A stretch of DNA of 64,000 bases. Source: Dyella_B sp036746095 (GTDB lineage Bacteria; Pseudomonadota; Gammaproteobacteria; Xanthomonadales; Rhodanobacteraceae). Positions 16,355-26,072 of the stretch are shown piece after piece (position 1 is the first letter of the stretch; the number at the start of each line of letters is the position of its first letter). The stretch is taken from NCBI RefSeq assembly GCF_036746095.1, contig NZ_DAIOEU010000001.1:186001-250000 (forward strand). Reading direction: 5' to 3'. A program made the position numbers and the translations under genes. The notes below the pieces were generated by a model, which ran no database searches, was not told where the DNA came from, and was given only the letters and a program-made list of their open reading frames with translations.

Positions 16355-18142
16355 ATGCAAAAGAGCATTCATTCGACGCCGTGGTCCACGCTGGCACTGA
16401 GTTCGCTGGGCACCTCGATCGGCGCCGTGCTTTCCACCGCCGCGCTAACGGCCATGCCGATACAGCCGGTGCATGCGCAGACGACGTGTGCGTCCGCCTG
16501 GAGTGCTTCGACCGTGTATACGCAAGGCCAGACGGCTAGCGAAAAAGGCATCAACTACGTGGCCAACTGGTGGACGCAAGGCAACGATCCGGCCACCAAC
16601 AACGGCGGCGCCGGCAGCGGCCAGCCCTGGACGTCGCAAGGCGGTTGCGGCAGTACGCCCACGCCGACACCAGCGCCAACTCCCACCCCCACGCCGACAC
16701 CGACACCGACACCGACACCGGCACCGTCGTCGAGTTACGGCGCCATCGACGAACCGGCTGGCGTGGCACAGTTCTATGCTGATGGCGGCACATGGGCCGA
16801 TCTGCACTACACGCCTGCCGGCGGCAGCCAGCTCAATGTACGCATGAGCAACAGCGGTACCGACAACACCTATGACGTTTCCGGCCTCGCCAATGGCGAG
16901 CAGGTGAGCTACTGGTTCACGATCGGCCAGAGCGACGGATCGGCGGTGAACACGCCTTCGCAAACATTGATCTACGCCGCGCCAACACCCACGCCGACAC
17001 CGACACCTTCGCCATCCGGCCCGGTATTTCCGGCCGCAGGCACCACCTTCAACCTGGTCAACGGCACCAACGGCGCGTATGCCGATAGCCAGGTCTACTG
17101 GACGATGGTCGGGCAGGATCCAGCGCACCCCGGCACGTTCGTGCACGTCGATTGTTCGGGCAACCTTATTCCGATGGCCCCGGGCGACAACGGTGCACTG
17201 AGCAGGAACGGCCAGAGCTATGCCGATTACTCGATTCCGTTCTCGCAGTGCAAATCGTTCACTGTTCCGCAGATTCTTTCCGCGCGCATCTACCTGAGCG
17301 TGGCCAGCCCGATGTACATCCAGGCCGTCGGCAATCCGGTATACGGCTACACCGGCCCCAACATCGACAACCCCACCGATCCCAACATCAACGTGACGTT
17401 CGACTTCGTCGAAGTGAACATCAACGCCACCAACTTCTACGGCAACACCACGCGCGTCGATCAGTTCGGCATGCCGGTTCGACTGGAGTTGCAAGACCCG
17501 AGCGGCTACGACCAGACCGTGGGTGAAACGGAAAGCCGCGCCGCGCTGTTCCAGGAATTCGTGGCGCAGGTGCCGGCACCGTTCCAGTCACTTGCCCAGG
17601 TGCAGGCGCCTTATCGCATCGTGGCGCCGGCACACGGCAGCTTCGGCGCGGGTGGTTCGCAGACCACTTATCTGGATAGCTACATCCAGTCCATCTGGAA
17701 TCAATACCGCACCCAATCGCTGGTATTCACCGATGCCCAAGGCACGTTCACCGGCAACGTCGTCGGCAACCAGTTCGTGTTTACCGACGGGCAGGGTACG
17801 TATTACATCAACAACGTACCGACCACGCAGGAGGTGTTGCTCGGCAATGGCGTATTCAACGATGCCAGCAACGCCGCCGCGGGCGTTGCCACCGCCAAGC
17901 AATTGCAAATTCAGGCGCAGGTGGATGCCGCGTTGAACCGTCACGTGGCCGAGAACGCAGCGGCGTGGAATACGTCGGCGGACTTCTATAACAGCGCACC
18001 GACCAACTCCTACTCCGCGTTCTGGCATGCGCACAGCATCAACGGACTCACTTATGGTTTTCCGTATGACGACGTGCGTGGCTTCAGCTCCTCGCTGATC
18101 GGCACCAATCCTACGGTGGCCACCATTACGGTGAGTTGGTAA
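16355..18142 (+). CDS. Secreted GH64 beta-1,3-glucanase with chitin-binding module
   Basis: A 595-residue modular exoenzyme. A signal peptide (residues ~1-41) is followed by a CBM5/12-type chitin-binding module (~44-98: AWSASTVYTQGQ, YVANWWTQGNDP), a Thr-Pro linker, a beta-sandwich like CBM56 (~127-208, GAIDEPAGVAQFYADGGTWA), a second Thr-Pro linker, and a GH64 catalytic domain (~225-595). Glu 353 and Asp 369 in VEVNINATNFYGNTTRVD have the 16-residue spacing of the GH64 catalytic pair. The late GFPYDDVRGFSS also fits. It should cut beta-1,3-glucan to oligomers while anchored to chitin/glucan, i.e. fungal wall. The upstream LacI operators tie it to the receptor locus. Confidence 0.85.
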   Translation: MQKSIHSTPWSTLALSSLGTSIGAVLSTAALTAMPIQPVHAQTTCASAWSASTVYTQGQTASEKGINYVANWWTQGNDPATNNGGAGSGQPWTSQGGCGSTPTPTPAPTPTPTPTPTPTPTPAPSSSYGAIDEPAGVAQFYADGGTWADLHYTPAGGSQLNVRMSNSGTDNTYDVSGLANGEQVSYWFTIGQSDGSAVNTPSQTLIYAAPTPTPTPTPSPSGPVFPAAGTTFNLVNGTNGAYADSQVYWTMVGQDPAHPGTFVHVDCSGNLIPMAPGDNGALSRNGQSYADYSIPFSQCKSFTVPQILSARIYLSVASPMYIQAVGNPVYGYTGPNIDNPTDPNINVTFDFVEVNINATNFYGNTTRVDQFGMPVRLELQDPSGYDQTVGETESRAALFQEFVAQVPAPFQSLAQVQAPYRIVAPAHGSFGAGGSQTTYLDSYIQSIWNQYRTQSLVFTDAQGTFTGNVVGNQFVFTDGQGTYYINNVPTTQEVLLGNGVFNDASNAAAGVATAKQLQIQAQVDAALNRHVAENAAAWNTSADFYNSAPTNSYSAFWHAHSINGLTYGFPYDDVRGFSSSLIGTNPTVATITVSW

Positions 18143-18164
18143 GAACCGGTTCGCACTGAGGTGG

Positions 18165-18193
18165 GTTGGGGTGAGCGGAACGCGAACCCCAAC
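18165..18193. repeat. REP family B hairpin
   Basis: GTTGGGGT...ACCCCAAC stem around GAGCGGAACGCGA, 22 bp after the GH64 stop codon. A further partial copy follows to ~18235. No gene lies between this and the convergent SDR at 18265. Confidence 0.8.
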
Positions 18194-18264
18194 GCTTCGG
18201 TTCGGTACCGGGGATGTTGGGGTTCGGGGGTGCCTCATTCCAACCTGCAACGAATGGCGTGCGG

Positions 18265-19041
18265 CTAGTCGTGATATAGCTGGCTGCGGCCGCCGTCGAT
18301 GAGCAAATCGGTGGCGTTGATAAAACGCGCCTCGTCGCTGGCCAGGAACAGGGCGGCATAAGCCACTTCGTCGGGCGTGCCGATGCGTTTGCAGGGCAGC
18401 AGCTCCGCCTGCCTGCGGCGTTCGGCGTCGGGGTCCGGGCATGATTGGAAGTAACGTTCGGCGGCCGGCGTCAGGATCAATCCCGGCGAAATCGAGTTCA
18501 CGCGAATACCGCGGGCCGCATATTCCAGGCCCAGCGCGCGCGTGAGTCCGATCAGGCCGTGTTTGGCGACCGGGTAGGGGAAACAGCCCGGGATGATCTT
18601 ATGCCCATGTACGGATGCAATGTTCACGATATGCCCGTAGCCGGCTTCGAGCATCGACGGCAACACTGCATGCGCGCAGTGCCACGCACCTTGCAGGTTG
18701 ACGCCGAGATTGAGCTGCCAGTCCGCGTCGCTCAAGCTCAGCGGATCGCGAAAGACGTTGATGCCCGCACCGTTGACCAGGATGTCGATACGGCCGAGCG
18801 CTTGCTTGGCGTGCGCAACAGCGCGTTGCACGTCATCGGCTTTCGATACGTCAGCTTGCACGGCGACGGCATGGTGGCCTGTGCCGGCGAGCTCGCACGC
18901 CAATGCGTCGGCGGCAGCAGCATCGACGTCCAACAACGCGAGCACAGCGCCTTCGCGTGCAAACAACCGCGCGATGGCGCTGCCGATGCCACTGGCAGCG
19001 CCCGTGATCAGGGCCGTTTTGTTTTCAAGCCGCGGGCGCAT
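18265..19041 (-). CDS. Short-chain dehydrogenase/reductase
   Basis: A 258-residue classical SDR. The NAD(P) motif TGAASGIG is near the N-terminus, with DVD at the end of strand 2 suggesting NAD preference, then NGAG, catalytic Ser in IVNIASVHG and the YxxxK pair in YPVAKHG, and NSISPGLILTP. It begins 2 bp after the stop codon of the alpha-galactosidase gene, so the two are one operon. In that setting a sugar dehydrogenase is likely, for instance galactose oxidation of the Entner-Doudoroff-like type, but the sequence alone does not fix the substrate. Confidence 0.85.
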   Translation of the reverse strand: MRPRLENKTALITGAASGIGSAIARLFAREGAVLALLDVDAAAADALACELAGTGHHAVAVQADVSKADDVQRAVAHAKQALGRIDILVNGAGINVFRDPLSLSDADWQLNLGVNLQGAWHCAHAVLPSMLEAGYGHIVNIASVHGHKIIPGCFPYPVAKHGLIGLTRALGLEYAARGIRVNSISPGLILTPAAERYFQSCPDPDAERRRQAELLPCKRIGTPDEVAYAALFLASDEARFINATDLLIDGGRSQLYHD

Positions 19042-19043
19042 GT

Positions 19044-21284
19044 CTATTCGCGATCGAAGGTGATGGCTGTCGCTTGGAAGTCGCCACGCATCACGACGTC
19101 GATGCCCTTGTTCATCCAGTAGGCGCCGCTTGCCACAGTAGGCGTGTGCGCCGCCAAGGTTCCCTGCAGCACGTGCACGCGATAGCGCGCATCCGGATCG
19201 AGCCCTTGCAGCCGCACCGTCGGATACGGATAACCTTCGGTGCTGGAATGCAGGAAGGCGAACAGCACGGCATGCGCCTTGTCGGGCGATACATCCTCCG
19301 TGGCCGAATGCTCGCTGCCGTTATCCGGCGACACCAGGCGGTACAGATCGCCATGCTGCACGGTCTCGCGGATGGCCTTGTAATCGGCGACCAGGCGCTT
19401 GGCCGTGCTCATGTCCTGCGCGCTCCATGTCGCGAGATTCGCACCGATGCCGAGCGAGCCTTGCATGGCCGAAAGGAAACGGTATTCCAGCGACACACTG
19501 CGCCCATCCATGAAGGAGGGCGAGTCGGTCACCCAGGCCATCATCACCGCCGGCGTATGCGCCTGGGTAAAGCCGTCCTGGATGCGCAGGCGGTCGTAGG
19601 CATCCGTGTTGTCGGACGGCCAGACTTCATCGGTGAAATGCATGATGCCCAGATCCACGCGACCACCGCCGCTGGAGCACGATTCGATCTCCACCGTCGG
19701 ATGCTTGTGGCGCAGTTCTGCCAGGATGCCGTAGACATTGCGCACGAAGTCGACATAGACGTTTTTCTGCTGATCCGGCGGCACGGCCGGCCAACCTGGC
19801 TCGGACCAGCTACGGTTGTAGTCCCACTTGAGAAAGGCGATCTGGTTTTCGCTCAGCAATTTGTCGAGGGCGTTGAACACGTAGGCGCGCACGTCAGCAC
19901 GCGCAAGGTTGAGCACCATCTGGTTGCGGCCCAGCGTGCGCGGGCGGCCGGTCATGTTGAGCACCCAATCCGGATGCGCGCGGTACAGATCGCTGTCCGG
20001 GTTGACCATCTCCGGCTCAACCCAGATGCCGAAATCCATGCCCAATGCGTGGACGCGATCGATCAGGGGCTTCAATCCGTGCGGGAATTTCCGTGGATTG
20101 ACGGTCCAGTCGCCCAGGCCGGCCTTGTCGTTGTTGCGCGCGCCGAACCAGCCATCGTCGACCACGAAACGCTCGACACCGATGCTTGCGGCTTTTTCCG
20201 CGAGCGCGATCTGCCCCGCTTCGTTGACGTCGAAGCCGGTCGCCTCCCACGAGTTGTAGAGCACGGGGCGCGCACGCGGGTGCGGTGCCTGCGGCAGGAT
20301 GCGCGTGAGTTCCAGCCGATGCATCAAGCGCGACGCTTCGCCCATGCCGCCATCCGTGACGCCTGCATAAAAGCTGGGCGTTTGCAGGCTTGCACCGGGT
20401 GCCAGCTTGTAGCCGAAATCAAACGGATTGAAACCGCCGGTGACGCGGACCTGGTCGGCCTGGTCCTGCTCGATCGTCATCTGCCAGGAGCCGCTCCAGG
20501 CCAGCGCGCCGAACCACACTTGCCCGTGGGTTTCGTCGGCATCGTTGCGGCGAATGGCGAACCACGGCTCGTTCTGCATGCCGGTGCTGCCGCGGCGGCT
20601 TTCCAGCACGGTCTTGCCCGGTTGCACCGGATGCTCGTAAATATCGTTCTCGCCCGCCCAACGGCCGGCAAGGTAACGCAGCGTGTAATCGCGCCCGCGC
20701 GGCAGGAACCACGTGCCCGCGGCCGCCTGTTCCACGATCACCGGCGTCGGGCTGCGATTCTCGATTGAGGCGCTGCGCCGCACGATGCCGGTGCCCGGAT
20801 CGATCTCGTATTGCAAGGTGACGAGGATGGGGCGCTCGATGTCCTGCATGACGATGGACAACACGTCGCCGTGCACGCTGTTGGATACGTAGTGCAGCAC
20901 CAGGTCGCGATTGCCGTCGGGAAAGGTCACCTTGAGATCCGGTTCGTAGTAGAGCCCTTCGCCCCAGCCGGTGTATTCCTGCGGAATGACGTTGACGCTG
21001 CCGTCGATCGCGTCACGCTCTGGCGGCGCAACCGGGTTCGGCAACGGATCGCCGGCTGCCAGTCGCGGTCCCCAATAGATCGACTGCAACTGTCCCTTTT
21101 CGTTGACCCCGAATGCGTAGGTCACCTTGGCCGCATCCAGCCGGAATACCTTGCCGGATACCTCGATGTGGGCGGTGTCGTTGCGGGTCGCTGCGCGCGC
21201 ATCGTGCAGGACGCAACACGTTATCAACACCATGGCGCCGAGGATCGCCAAGCCATGGCGGGCGCATGCTTTGGAAAGTTTCAT
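19044..21284 (-). CDS. GH36 alpha-galactosidase, exported
   Basis: About 746 residues with an N-terminal signal segment (MKLSKACARHGLAILGAMVL). A beta-supersandwich domain precedes a TIM barrel with clan GH-D motifs: VVDDGWFG, GIWVEPEMV, the nucleophile Asp 488 in FLKWDYNR, ESCSSGGGR and acid/base Asp 558 in WPSDNTDA. Start ATG 21284 has AAGGGG upstream. It removes terminal alpha-galactose from galactomannan or raffinose-type sugars, probably in the periplasm. It forms an operon with the SDR at 18265. No AGCGCT operator was found in its promoter region, so its regulation may differ from the receptor/GH64 group. Confidence 0.92.
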   Translation of the reverse strand: MKLSKACARHGLAILGAMVLITCCVLHDARAATRNDTAHIEVSGKVFRLDAAKVTYAFGVNEKGQLQSIYWGPRLAAGDPLPNPVAPPERDAIDGSVNVIPQEYTGWGEGLYYEPDLKVTFPDGNRDLVLHYVSNSVHGDVLSIVMQDIERPILVTLQYEIDPGTGIVRRSASIENRSPTPVIVEQAAAGTWFLPRGRDYTLRYLAGRWAGENDIYEHPVQPGKTVLESRRGSTGMQNEPWFAIRRNDADETHGQVWFGALAWSGSWQMTIEQDQADQVRVTGGFNPFDFGYKLAPGASLQTPSFYAGVTDGGMGEASRLMHRLELTRILPQAPHPRARPVLYNSWEATGFDVNEAGQIALAEKAASIGVERFVVDDGWFGARNNDKAGLGDWTVNPRKFPHGLKPLIDRVHALGMDFGIWVEPEMVNPDSDLYRAHPDWVLNMTGRPRTLGRNQMVLNLARADVRAYVFNALDKLLSENQIAFLKWDYNRSWSEPGWPAVPPDQQKNVYVDFVRNVYGILAELRHKHPTVEIESCSSGGGRVDLGIMHFTDEVWPSDNTDAYDRLRIQDGFTQAHTPAVMMAWVTDSPSFMDGRSVSLEYRFLSAMQGSLGIGANLATWSAQDMSTAKRLVADYKAIRETVQHGDLYRLVSPDNGSEHSATEDVSPDKAHAVLFAFLHSSTEGYPYPTVRLQGLDPDARYRVHVLQGTLAAHTPTVASGAYWMNKGIDVVMRGDFQATAITFDRE

Positions 21285-21718
21285 CGAGCGGGAACCCCTT
21301 TGATCATCGAGCACGAGGATGGTGGTGCGCGGCAAAGGTGGTTTTATACGACAAATGTGGATTTGATGCTTGTTGCAGCGTGGCAATTCATTGCGTGATG
21401 ACGTCCGGGAATATCGTCAAAACGCTGTATTGCTTCATACACCGCGTGCAAGGGACTTGCGGTGCGTCAACGTCACGGGGCTCCGGCGTTCGCCGGGGTG
21501 GCGAATCGGTCGTGTTGAATTTCCTGGCAAGAAAGGCACACGTCGATGTGCTTATGCAGGGATTTCATTCCACTCATGCAGCTTTGCGCACTCGTGATGA
21601 TGAAACTGGCCTGATACCCGTCACCCCGGCGAACGCCGGGGCCCAGCGACTTTGCTTTTCCATCAAGACACAGGGCACCTCCTTCCTCACATCAACAAGG
21701 AAGGAGGCACCCGTACAA
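21285..21718. other. Intergenic region with two REP family A hairpins
   Basis: The 434 bp between GH36 and GH76 hold no convincing gene. Family A hairpins lie at 21483-21496 (CCGGC-GTTC-GCCGG) and 21624-21641 (CCCCGGC-GAAC-GCCGGGG), in opposite orientations. The GH36 promoter must lie in the right-adjacent part, but no clear box was identified. Confidence 0.6.
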
Positions 21719-23629
21719 CTATTCGACGATATTCGCCGTCACGTGATACACCCGTCCGCCCCAACCATCATGGGGGAAGGCATCGGACACCTTCACGTAG
21801 ACAGGCTTGGCACCATTGGCGGCGGCGCCGAGGTACGGTGTCAGGTCGATGGTGCGGGCAGCCTTGTTTGAGCCGTCGGTGACCGGCTGGGTCTCTTGCA
21901 ACACGGTTGTCCAGTTCTGGTTGTCCGTGCTGACTTGCACCAGGAATTCGTTGTCGATGGTCAGCGTGACCTGCGCCGACGTAGTGTCGGCCGGGAAGGG
22001 GAAGCGATAGGTGAAATGCGCCGTGCCGTCGGCGAAACGGTTCTGCACGCCATTGCTCTGCGAACCGTCAGGATCGAACAGCCACGGGGTTTCATCGACG
22101 GTGCCGGTGTCAAAGTCGATCGTGTGCGCGATCAGCACGTCAGCCTGCGTGGTAAAGCTCATTCCGGCCGCGGCCACGTTGGCGGTGACCATCTGATGTC
22201 CATCCGCCGCCGTGCTAGGCACGGTGATGGTCAGCGGCAGAGTAGTGCTTACCGGATCGGCGTTGCCGTGCGGTTGCAGGCGCACCATGCTGGTTGGCGG
22301 TGTGGCCGTCCAACCGGCGGGTGTCGTGATGGCGGCGCGTGCTTGCAGGGGGAAGAAACCGGTGGCCGAGACCCCAAGAGTAACGGCGATGGACGTGCTG
22401 CCCGATGCGGGCGGCATGATGACCGGTTGCGCCGGGGACATGGTGGCCGCCAGCGATTCCCACGGCGTTACGCTCGGTATGTCGCCGATCAGCGCGCTCA
22501 ATGCGCTGGCCTGCGTGCGCCAGTCGAACACGTTGGGATGGTCGTCATTGGTGACACCGGACCAGCGCGTGCCAAGCCGACCGGCGGCGTCGCGGTCGTC
22601 GTTCCAGATGCTTTGGGCTTGCTGCTCAAGGAAGGCGGCGTAGCGCGGATCGCGGGTGGTGTCGACAAGATCGGTCCAGTAGCGCATGAAGATGCCCTTG
22701 AACTGCTTGCCGTTGTCGTCGCAGGTCTGATCCGCGGCATCGCAGCTTTCGGTCAGGATGCCGTTCGTCACCAGCGCATCCGGGCCGATCGCGGCATCGG
22801 CCAGGTGCTGCACGCTTGCCAGGATTTTCGGATCGCGCGTGGCCCGCCACAATTCCAGGCCGGCGCCGATCGCCATGCCCTGGTTGTAGCTCCACACGGT
22901 CTGGCCGTTGTTGGTGCAGGCGTTGGTAAGGCCATCGTTGACCAGGCCGTTGGCGTTGATCATGCCGCTGTGCTGGAACCACGCCCATGCGGTGCTGGAA
23001 CGGGCCAGCCATTGCGTGTCGCCAGGGATGCGGTTGTGCAATTCGGCGGTAAGCCGAATCCATAAGCCATTGGTGACTGCGTTCTTGTAGGTGCGTTCGG
23101 CATTCCACCACACGCCACCGCCGCAGGTGCTGGTGTCCCAGTAGCCGTACACGTAGTTGGCGATGGTGATGGCCATCTCCAGGTACTTCGGATTGCCGGT
23201 GAGGTCATAGGCCTCCACCCAGGTCAGCGCCCACCATTCCGAATCGTCGATGGCCCGGCTGGTGAAGTTGCCCAGCAGCGGATCGCCCGACAACACGCCG
23301 GCGGGAAACGCGCCTTTGTCTTTTTCGAATGTGTTATCCAGCTGGCCAAGATAGCGGCGGTCGCCGGTGCGTTGCATGTAGTCGCCGATGGTCTGCAAGG
23401 CGACGGCCGAATTCCACCAGCTGGACGGAAACCATGCCTTGTCGGGGTCGTAGGAACTCATCAGGACGTCCGCCGCCACCCGTGCGCGCGCCACGGCGGT
23501 GGGGCCGTCGGTGTGGGGATTGGCCGGGTACGTTCGTTCGGCTGCCATCGAAGGGAAGGCGGCCAGGACCGTCAGGCTGGCCACGGCCAGCAGGGTCAGG
23601 ACTCGTGTGCGTATGGCGTCGAGACTCAT
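21719..23629 (-). CDS. Secreted GH76 alpha-mannanase with C-terminal modules
   Basis: About 636 residues. A signal peptide (to ~MAA 30) is followed by an (alpha/alpha)6 GH76 domain (~40-380): the catalytic Asp pair 128-129 in AIDDSEWWALTW, then CGGGVWWNAERTYKNAVTN and YNQGMAIGAGLELW. An Ig-like NEW3 domain (~395-500) and a terminal beta-sandwich resembling a carbohydrate-binding module follow. GH76 enzymes cut alpha-1,6-mannan, the backbone of fungal mannoprotein glycans. ATG 23629 was chosen (GGAG 11 bp upstream); GTG 23641 is possible. Same strand as the GH36/SDR operon but separated by 434 bp, so probably transcribed on its own. Confidence 0.85.
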   Translation of the reverse strand: MSLDAIRTRVLTLLAVASLTVLAAFPSMAAERTYPANPHTDGPTAVARARVAADVLMSSYDPDKAWFPSSWWNSAVALQTIGDYMQRTGDRRYLGQLDNTFEKDKGAFPAGVLSGDPLLGNFTSRAIDDSEWWALTWVEAYDLTGNPKYLEMAITIANYVYGYWDTSTCGGGVWWNAERTYKNAVTNGLWIRLTAELHNRIPGDTQWLARSSTAWAWFQHSGMINANGLVNDGLTNACTNNGQTVWSYNQGMAIGAGLELWRATRDPKILASVQHLADAAIGPDALVTNGILTESCDAADQTCDDNGKQFKGIFMRYWTDLVDTTRDPRYAAFLEQQAQSIWNDDRDAAGRLGTRWSGVTNDDHPNVFDWRTQASALSALIGDIPSVTPWESLAATMSPAQPVIMPPASGSTSIAVTLGVSATGFFPLQARAAITTPAGWTATPPTSMVRLQPHGNADPVSTTLPLTITVPSTAADGHQMVTANVAAAGMSFTTQADVLIAHTIDFDTGTVDETPWLFDPDGSQSNGVQNRFADGTAHFTYRFPFPADTTSAQVTLTIDNEFLVQVSTDNQNWTTVLQETQPVTDGSNKAARTIDLTPYLGAAANGAKPVYVKVSDAFPHDGWGGRVYHVTANIVE

Positions 23630-24363
23630 GATCAGAAGCACTCCGCTCGGATGCCCACGACGGGAATGCCAGGACCGGACCGTGGGCGGTTATCCGGCCT
23701 GGAAACGTGCGCGCACGAGCGGTCCAGCCGTTTATACGGCTATATCCGCATGCGCCTGCAAAGGCCCCCTGGCGGGATCGAGCCCGCCCCATGCCCAACT
23801 TTTTTTCCGACAAGCACTGCCCGATGGCGGCTGCGCTCCCCAGCTGCCATGCGGTATTTATATCGATCTAAATTCGATTTCTTAAAAAAGGCATCGTGAT
23901 GGCCCGGTGTACGGATGCTCAGCGATCGATGCCTGCGCGGACTGTAGCGCGCTTTGGTGCGTGATGCTCGTTGCAATGCAAAAGGGTGGAGAAGGGTGTA
24001 CGTAAGGGAGCCATTGACTCATGCCTCGTGGCAGTCATTTCCGCGAAAGCGCACTGCTGTCCGGAGAAATTTTTCGCCGTTCTTGCGGGAAAGCTAAAAC
24101 GACGTCATTCCAGCTTTCGCTGGAATGACGAGTTGATGGCACTGAATTTCCAGGGAAATTTTTTGATGCCGGGTGCTATGCCCGCGCATTTCTGAAGAAC
24201 TTCATTTTCCCCGGACAGCAATGCGCGAAAGCGGGAATCCATTTTCAGGGATGCACGAGAGCAAGATGGATTTGCGCTTTCGCGGGAATGACGGCCGTGA
24301 AGGTGACGTGTTACCGCGACTCTCGATGCTGGGATTATCATCCCAGCCTCCTTGGACGTGCGC
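23630..24363. other. Intergenic region with REP hairpins
   Basis: No gene was recognised in these 734 bp. A strong hairpin with 10-bp arms (GTCATTCCAG / CTGGAATGAC) lies at 24104-24129, and two related GCGAAAGCGGGAATCC-type units lie at 24227-24245 and 24271-24295 in opposite orientation. AGCCGT...ACGGCT at 23726-23741 is a short inverted repeat upstream of GH76 that could be an operator. Confidence 0.55.
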
Positions 24364-25134
24364 ATGAACAATCCGGCCGATATCACTCCAACCATGCCTG
24401 CGCAGGGCACAACGCTCACCCTCCTCAAGGCGACGCCCACCGCGCTGTGGCATGAAGCCCGCGAAGCCTGCGACGATGCGTTGCGGCAAGGCCATGCCTT
24501 TGTGGCAATCCTGCACGGCATGGAGGCCTTTGCGGACGAGCGTGTATTGACCGACGAAGATCGCCAACGCGCCGCACGCTATCGCCAGGCCGGCGATCGT
24601 CACAACTTCGTGCTCGGGCGCAATCTGGTTCATCACCTGGTTCGCCCGCGCGGTATATCCGCGCCGTGCCGTTTCTCGATCGGTCCGCGTGGCAAGCCGT
24701 TTTTGCCGGACGCACCAGCCTATAACCTCTCGCATTCAGGGCGCTGGGTTGCTTGCGTGGTAAGCCACGACGAAGCGGTCGGCATCGATGTCGAGACCTT
24801 TGCGCGCCTCAAGGATTATCGCGACCTGCTTGGCATGGTCACGCATCCGGCCGAGCGCCACTGCATCGAGCAAGCGTCACCGGAACATGGCCTGGCGCTG
24901 TTCAAGCGTTGTTGGACACGCAAGGAAGCGGTCTTGAAAGCGACCGGCGAAGGGCTGCATGACAACCTGCCTGGCATCGACGTGTGCCTGCAACAGCATG
25001 AGCCCGTGCTCGATCACCCCATGCCACTGCGCCTGATGCACCTGACGGCGGACCATGACGAAGCGACGATTGCGCTGGCCTTGAATCCGTCGCTCCCGGG
25101 CGTAGTGGCGATGTTTGTCGACCAGCCGCGTTGA
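24364..25134 (+). CDS. Sfp-type 4'-phosphopantetheinyl transferase
   Basis: A 256-residue protein of the Sfp/Gsp/HetI group (roughly 230-250 residues is usual). It has the substrate/Mg motif GIDVETF (Asp 142, Glu 144) and WTRKEAVLKATGEGL (Glu 188, Lys 192), plus the early NLSHSGRW segment. It transfers phosphopantetheine from CoA to carrier-protein serines of fatty acid, polyketide or peptide synthases. No such synthase is in the window, so it may serve distant clusters. ATG 24364 was chosen; TTG 24352 is an alternative. Its 3' end faces the convergent gene at 25157. Confidence 0.9.
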   Translation: MNNPADITPTMPAQGTTLTLLKATPTALWHEAREACDDALRQGHAFVAILHGMEAFADERVLTDEDRQRAARYRQAGDRHNFVLGRNLVHHLVRPRGISAPCRFSIGPRGKPFLPDAPAYNLSHSGRWVACVVSHDEAVGIDVETFARLKDYRDLLGMVTHPAERHCIEQASPEHGLALFKRCWTRKEAVLKATGEGLHDNLPGIDVCLQQHEPVLDHPMPLRLMHLTADHDEATIALALNPSLPGVVAMFVDQPR

Positions 25135-25156
25135 CCTGTTCGCGCGGTGGATGTGC

Positions 25157-25888
25157 TCACGCCCAGCCGCGCAATCGATACCACCAAAGGCCGGCAAATT
25201 CGCGCAGGCAGTGGCCGCTTAAATGTAGAGCGGACCGCCGGGGCCACCAGGAATGGGCCTGCCAGGACGGGTAAGTCGGGTCATACGCCGGTGCGGGAAT
25301 AACCTCCAGCCCTTGCTTGACGAACGCCGCCGCGGCGCGCGGCATATGGAAGCCGGACGTCACCAGCAAGATGCGCGACAGTCCTGCGCGCTTGAGCATG
25401 GCGGCCGAAAACTCGGCGTTTTCGTGCGTATTCCGGCTCACGCATTCGGTTTGCAACGCGCTGGCCGGCACGCCTTGCTGCAGCAGCCTGCGCGCCATGC
25501 GCTGGGCCTGGTCATTGCCGGAAACCAATATCACCCCGGCGCGTGCATCGCGAAACAACTGCAGGCCAAAACCGATGCGCGTGGCGAGGCTATATGCGTC
25601 GTCCGCATCCCAGTCCGAACCGGATGGCGGCAACGCACCGCCGCCCAGGATCACGATCGCATCGGCCTTGGCATAGGTGGATGCATCGCGCTGCGGATAG
25701 TGATGTTCCAGCCTGTCCCGCAAGCACATGGCCATGCCGGGCGTGGCGCACAGCCATAGCCAGCATGCACCGAATGCCAGCAGCACCAGGGCGGGGCGAT
25801 AGCGCCGGCGACATAAGAAACCCAGTCCGGCGGCGGCAAGGATGGCCGTTTGGTAGATCGGATAAAGCAAGTGCTCAAGCAGGTCCAT
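25157..25888 (-). CDS. YdcF/SanA-like DUF218 membrane protein
   Basis: A 243-residue protein with two N-terminal membrane spans (residues ~8-26 and ~32-52) and a Rossmann-like DUF218 domain: DAIVILGGGALPPSG, AGVILVSGN, the conserved ESRNT-like segment CVSRNTHENAEF, and ILLVTSGFHMPRA. DUF218 proteins (YdcF, SanA, ElyC) act in envelope or polysaccharide metabolism, but the reaction is poorly known. It lies back to back with the exopolysaccharide operon, so an envelope role is plausible. The start ATG 25888 has only a weak ribosome site. Confidence 0.85.
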   Translation of the reverse strand: MDLLEHLLYPIYQTAILAAAGLGFLCRRRYRPALVLLAFGACWLWLCATPGMAMCLRDRLEHHYPQRDASTYAKADAIVILGGGALPPSGSDWDADDAYSLATRIGFGLQLFRDARAGVILVSGNDQAQRMARRLLQQGVPASALQTECVSRNTHENAEFSAAMLKRAGLSRILLVTSGFHMPRAAAAFVKQGLEVIPAPAYDPTYPSWQAHSWWPRRSALHLSGHCLREFAGLWWYRLRGWA

Positions 25889-25920
25889 CAGCGTTCTCGC
25901 GCGGAGCGAAAGGGGAGGTG

Positions 25921-25996
25921 GGTTGGGGCGAGACGCCGCCGAACCCTCGCGTCGCATGCAAGCGCCAGGAGGGTTCGCGTTCCGCTCGCCCCAACC
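25921..25996. repeat. REP family B, long form
   Basis: GGTTGGGGCGAG (25921-25932) and CTCGCCCCAACC (25985-25996) form a perfect 12-bp stem with a 52-nt interior. It sits between the DUF218 gene and the exopolysaccharide promoter. Confidence 0.75.
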
Positions 25997-26072
25997 GGCG
26001 TTCCCATGCGGGTACGCGGGACTCAAAAACCATGCCAGGTTTCCGACCGGAAAAATCTCTTCGCCGTTTTTA

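Noticed and set aside
16660..16730. ACCGAC-type tandem repeat that could be a microsatellite or CRISPR-like array.
   Set aside because: It encodes the Thr-Pro linker of the GH64 enzyme in frame; there are no spacers.
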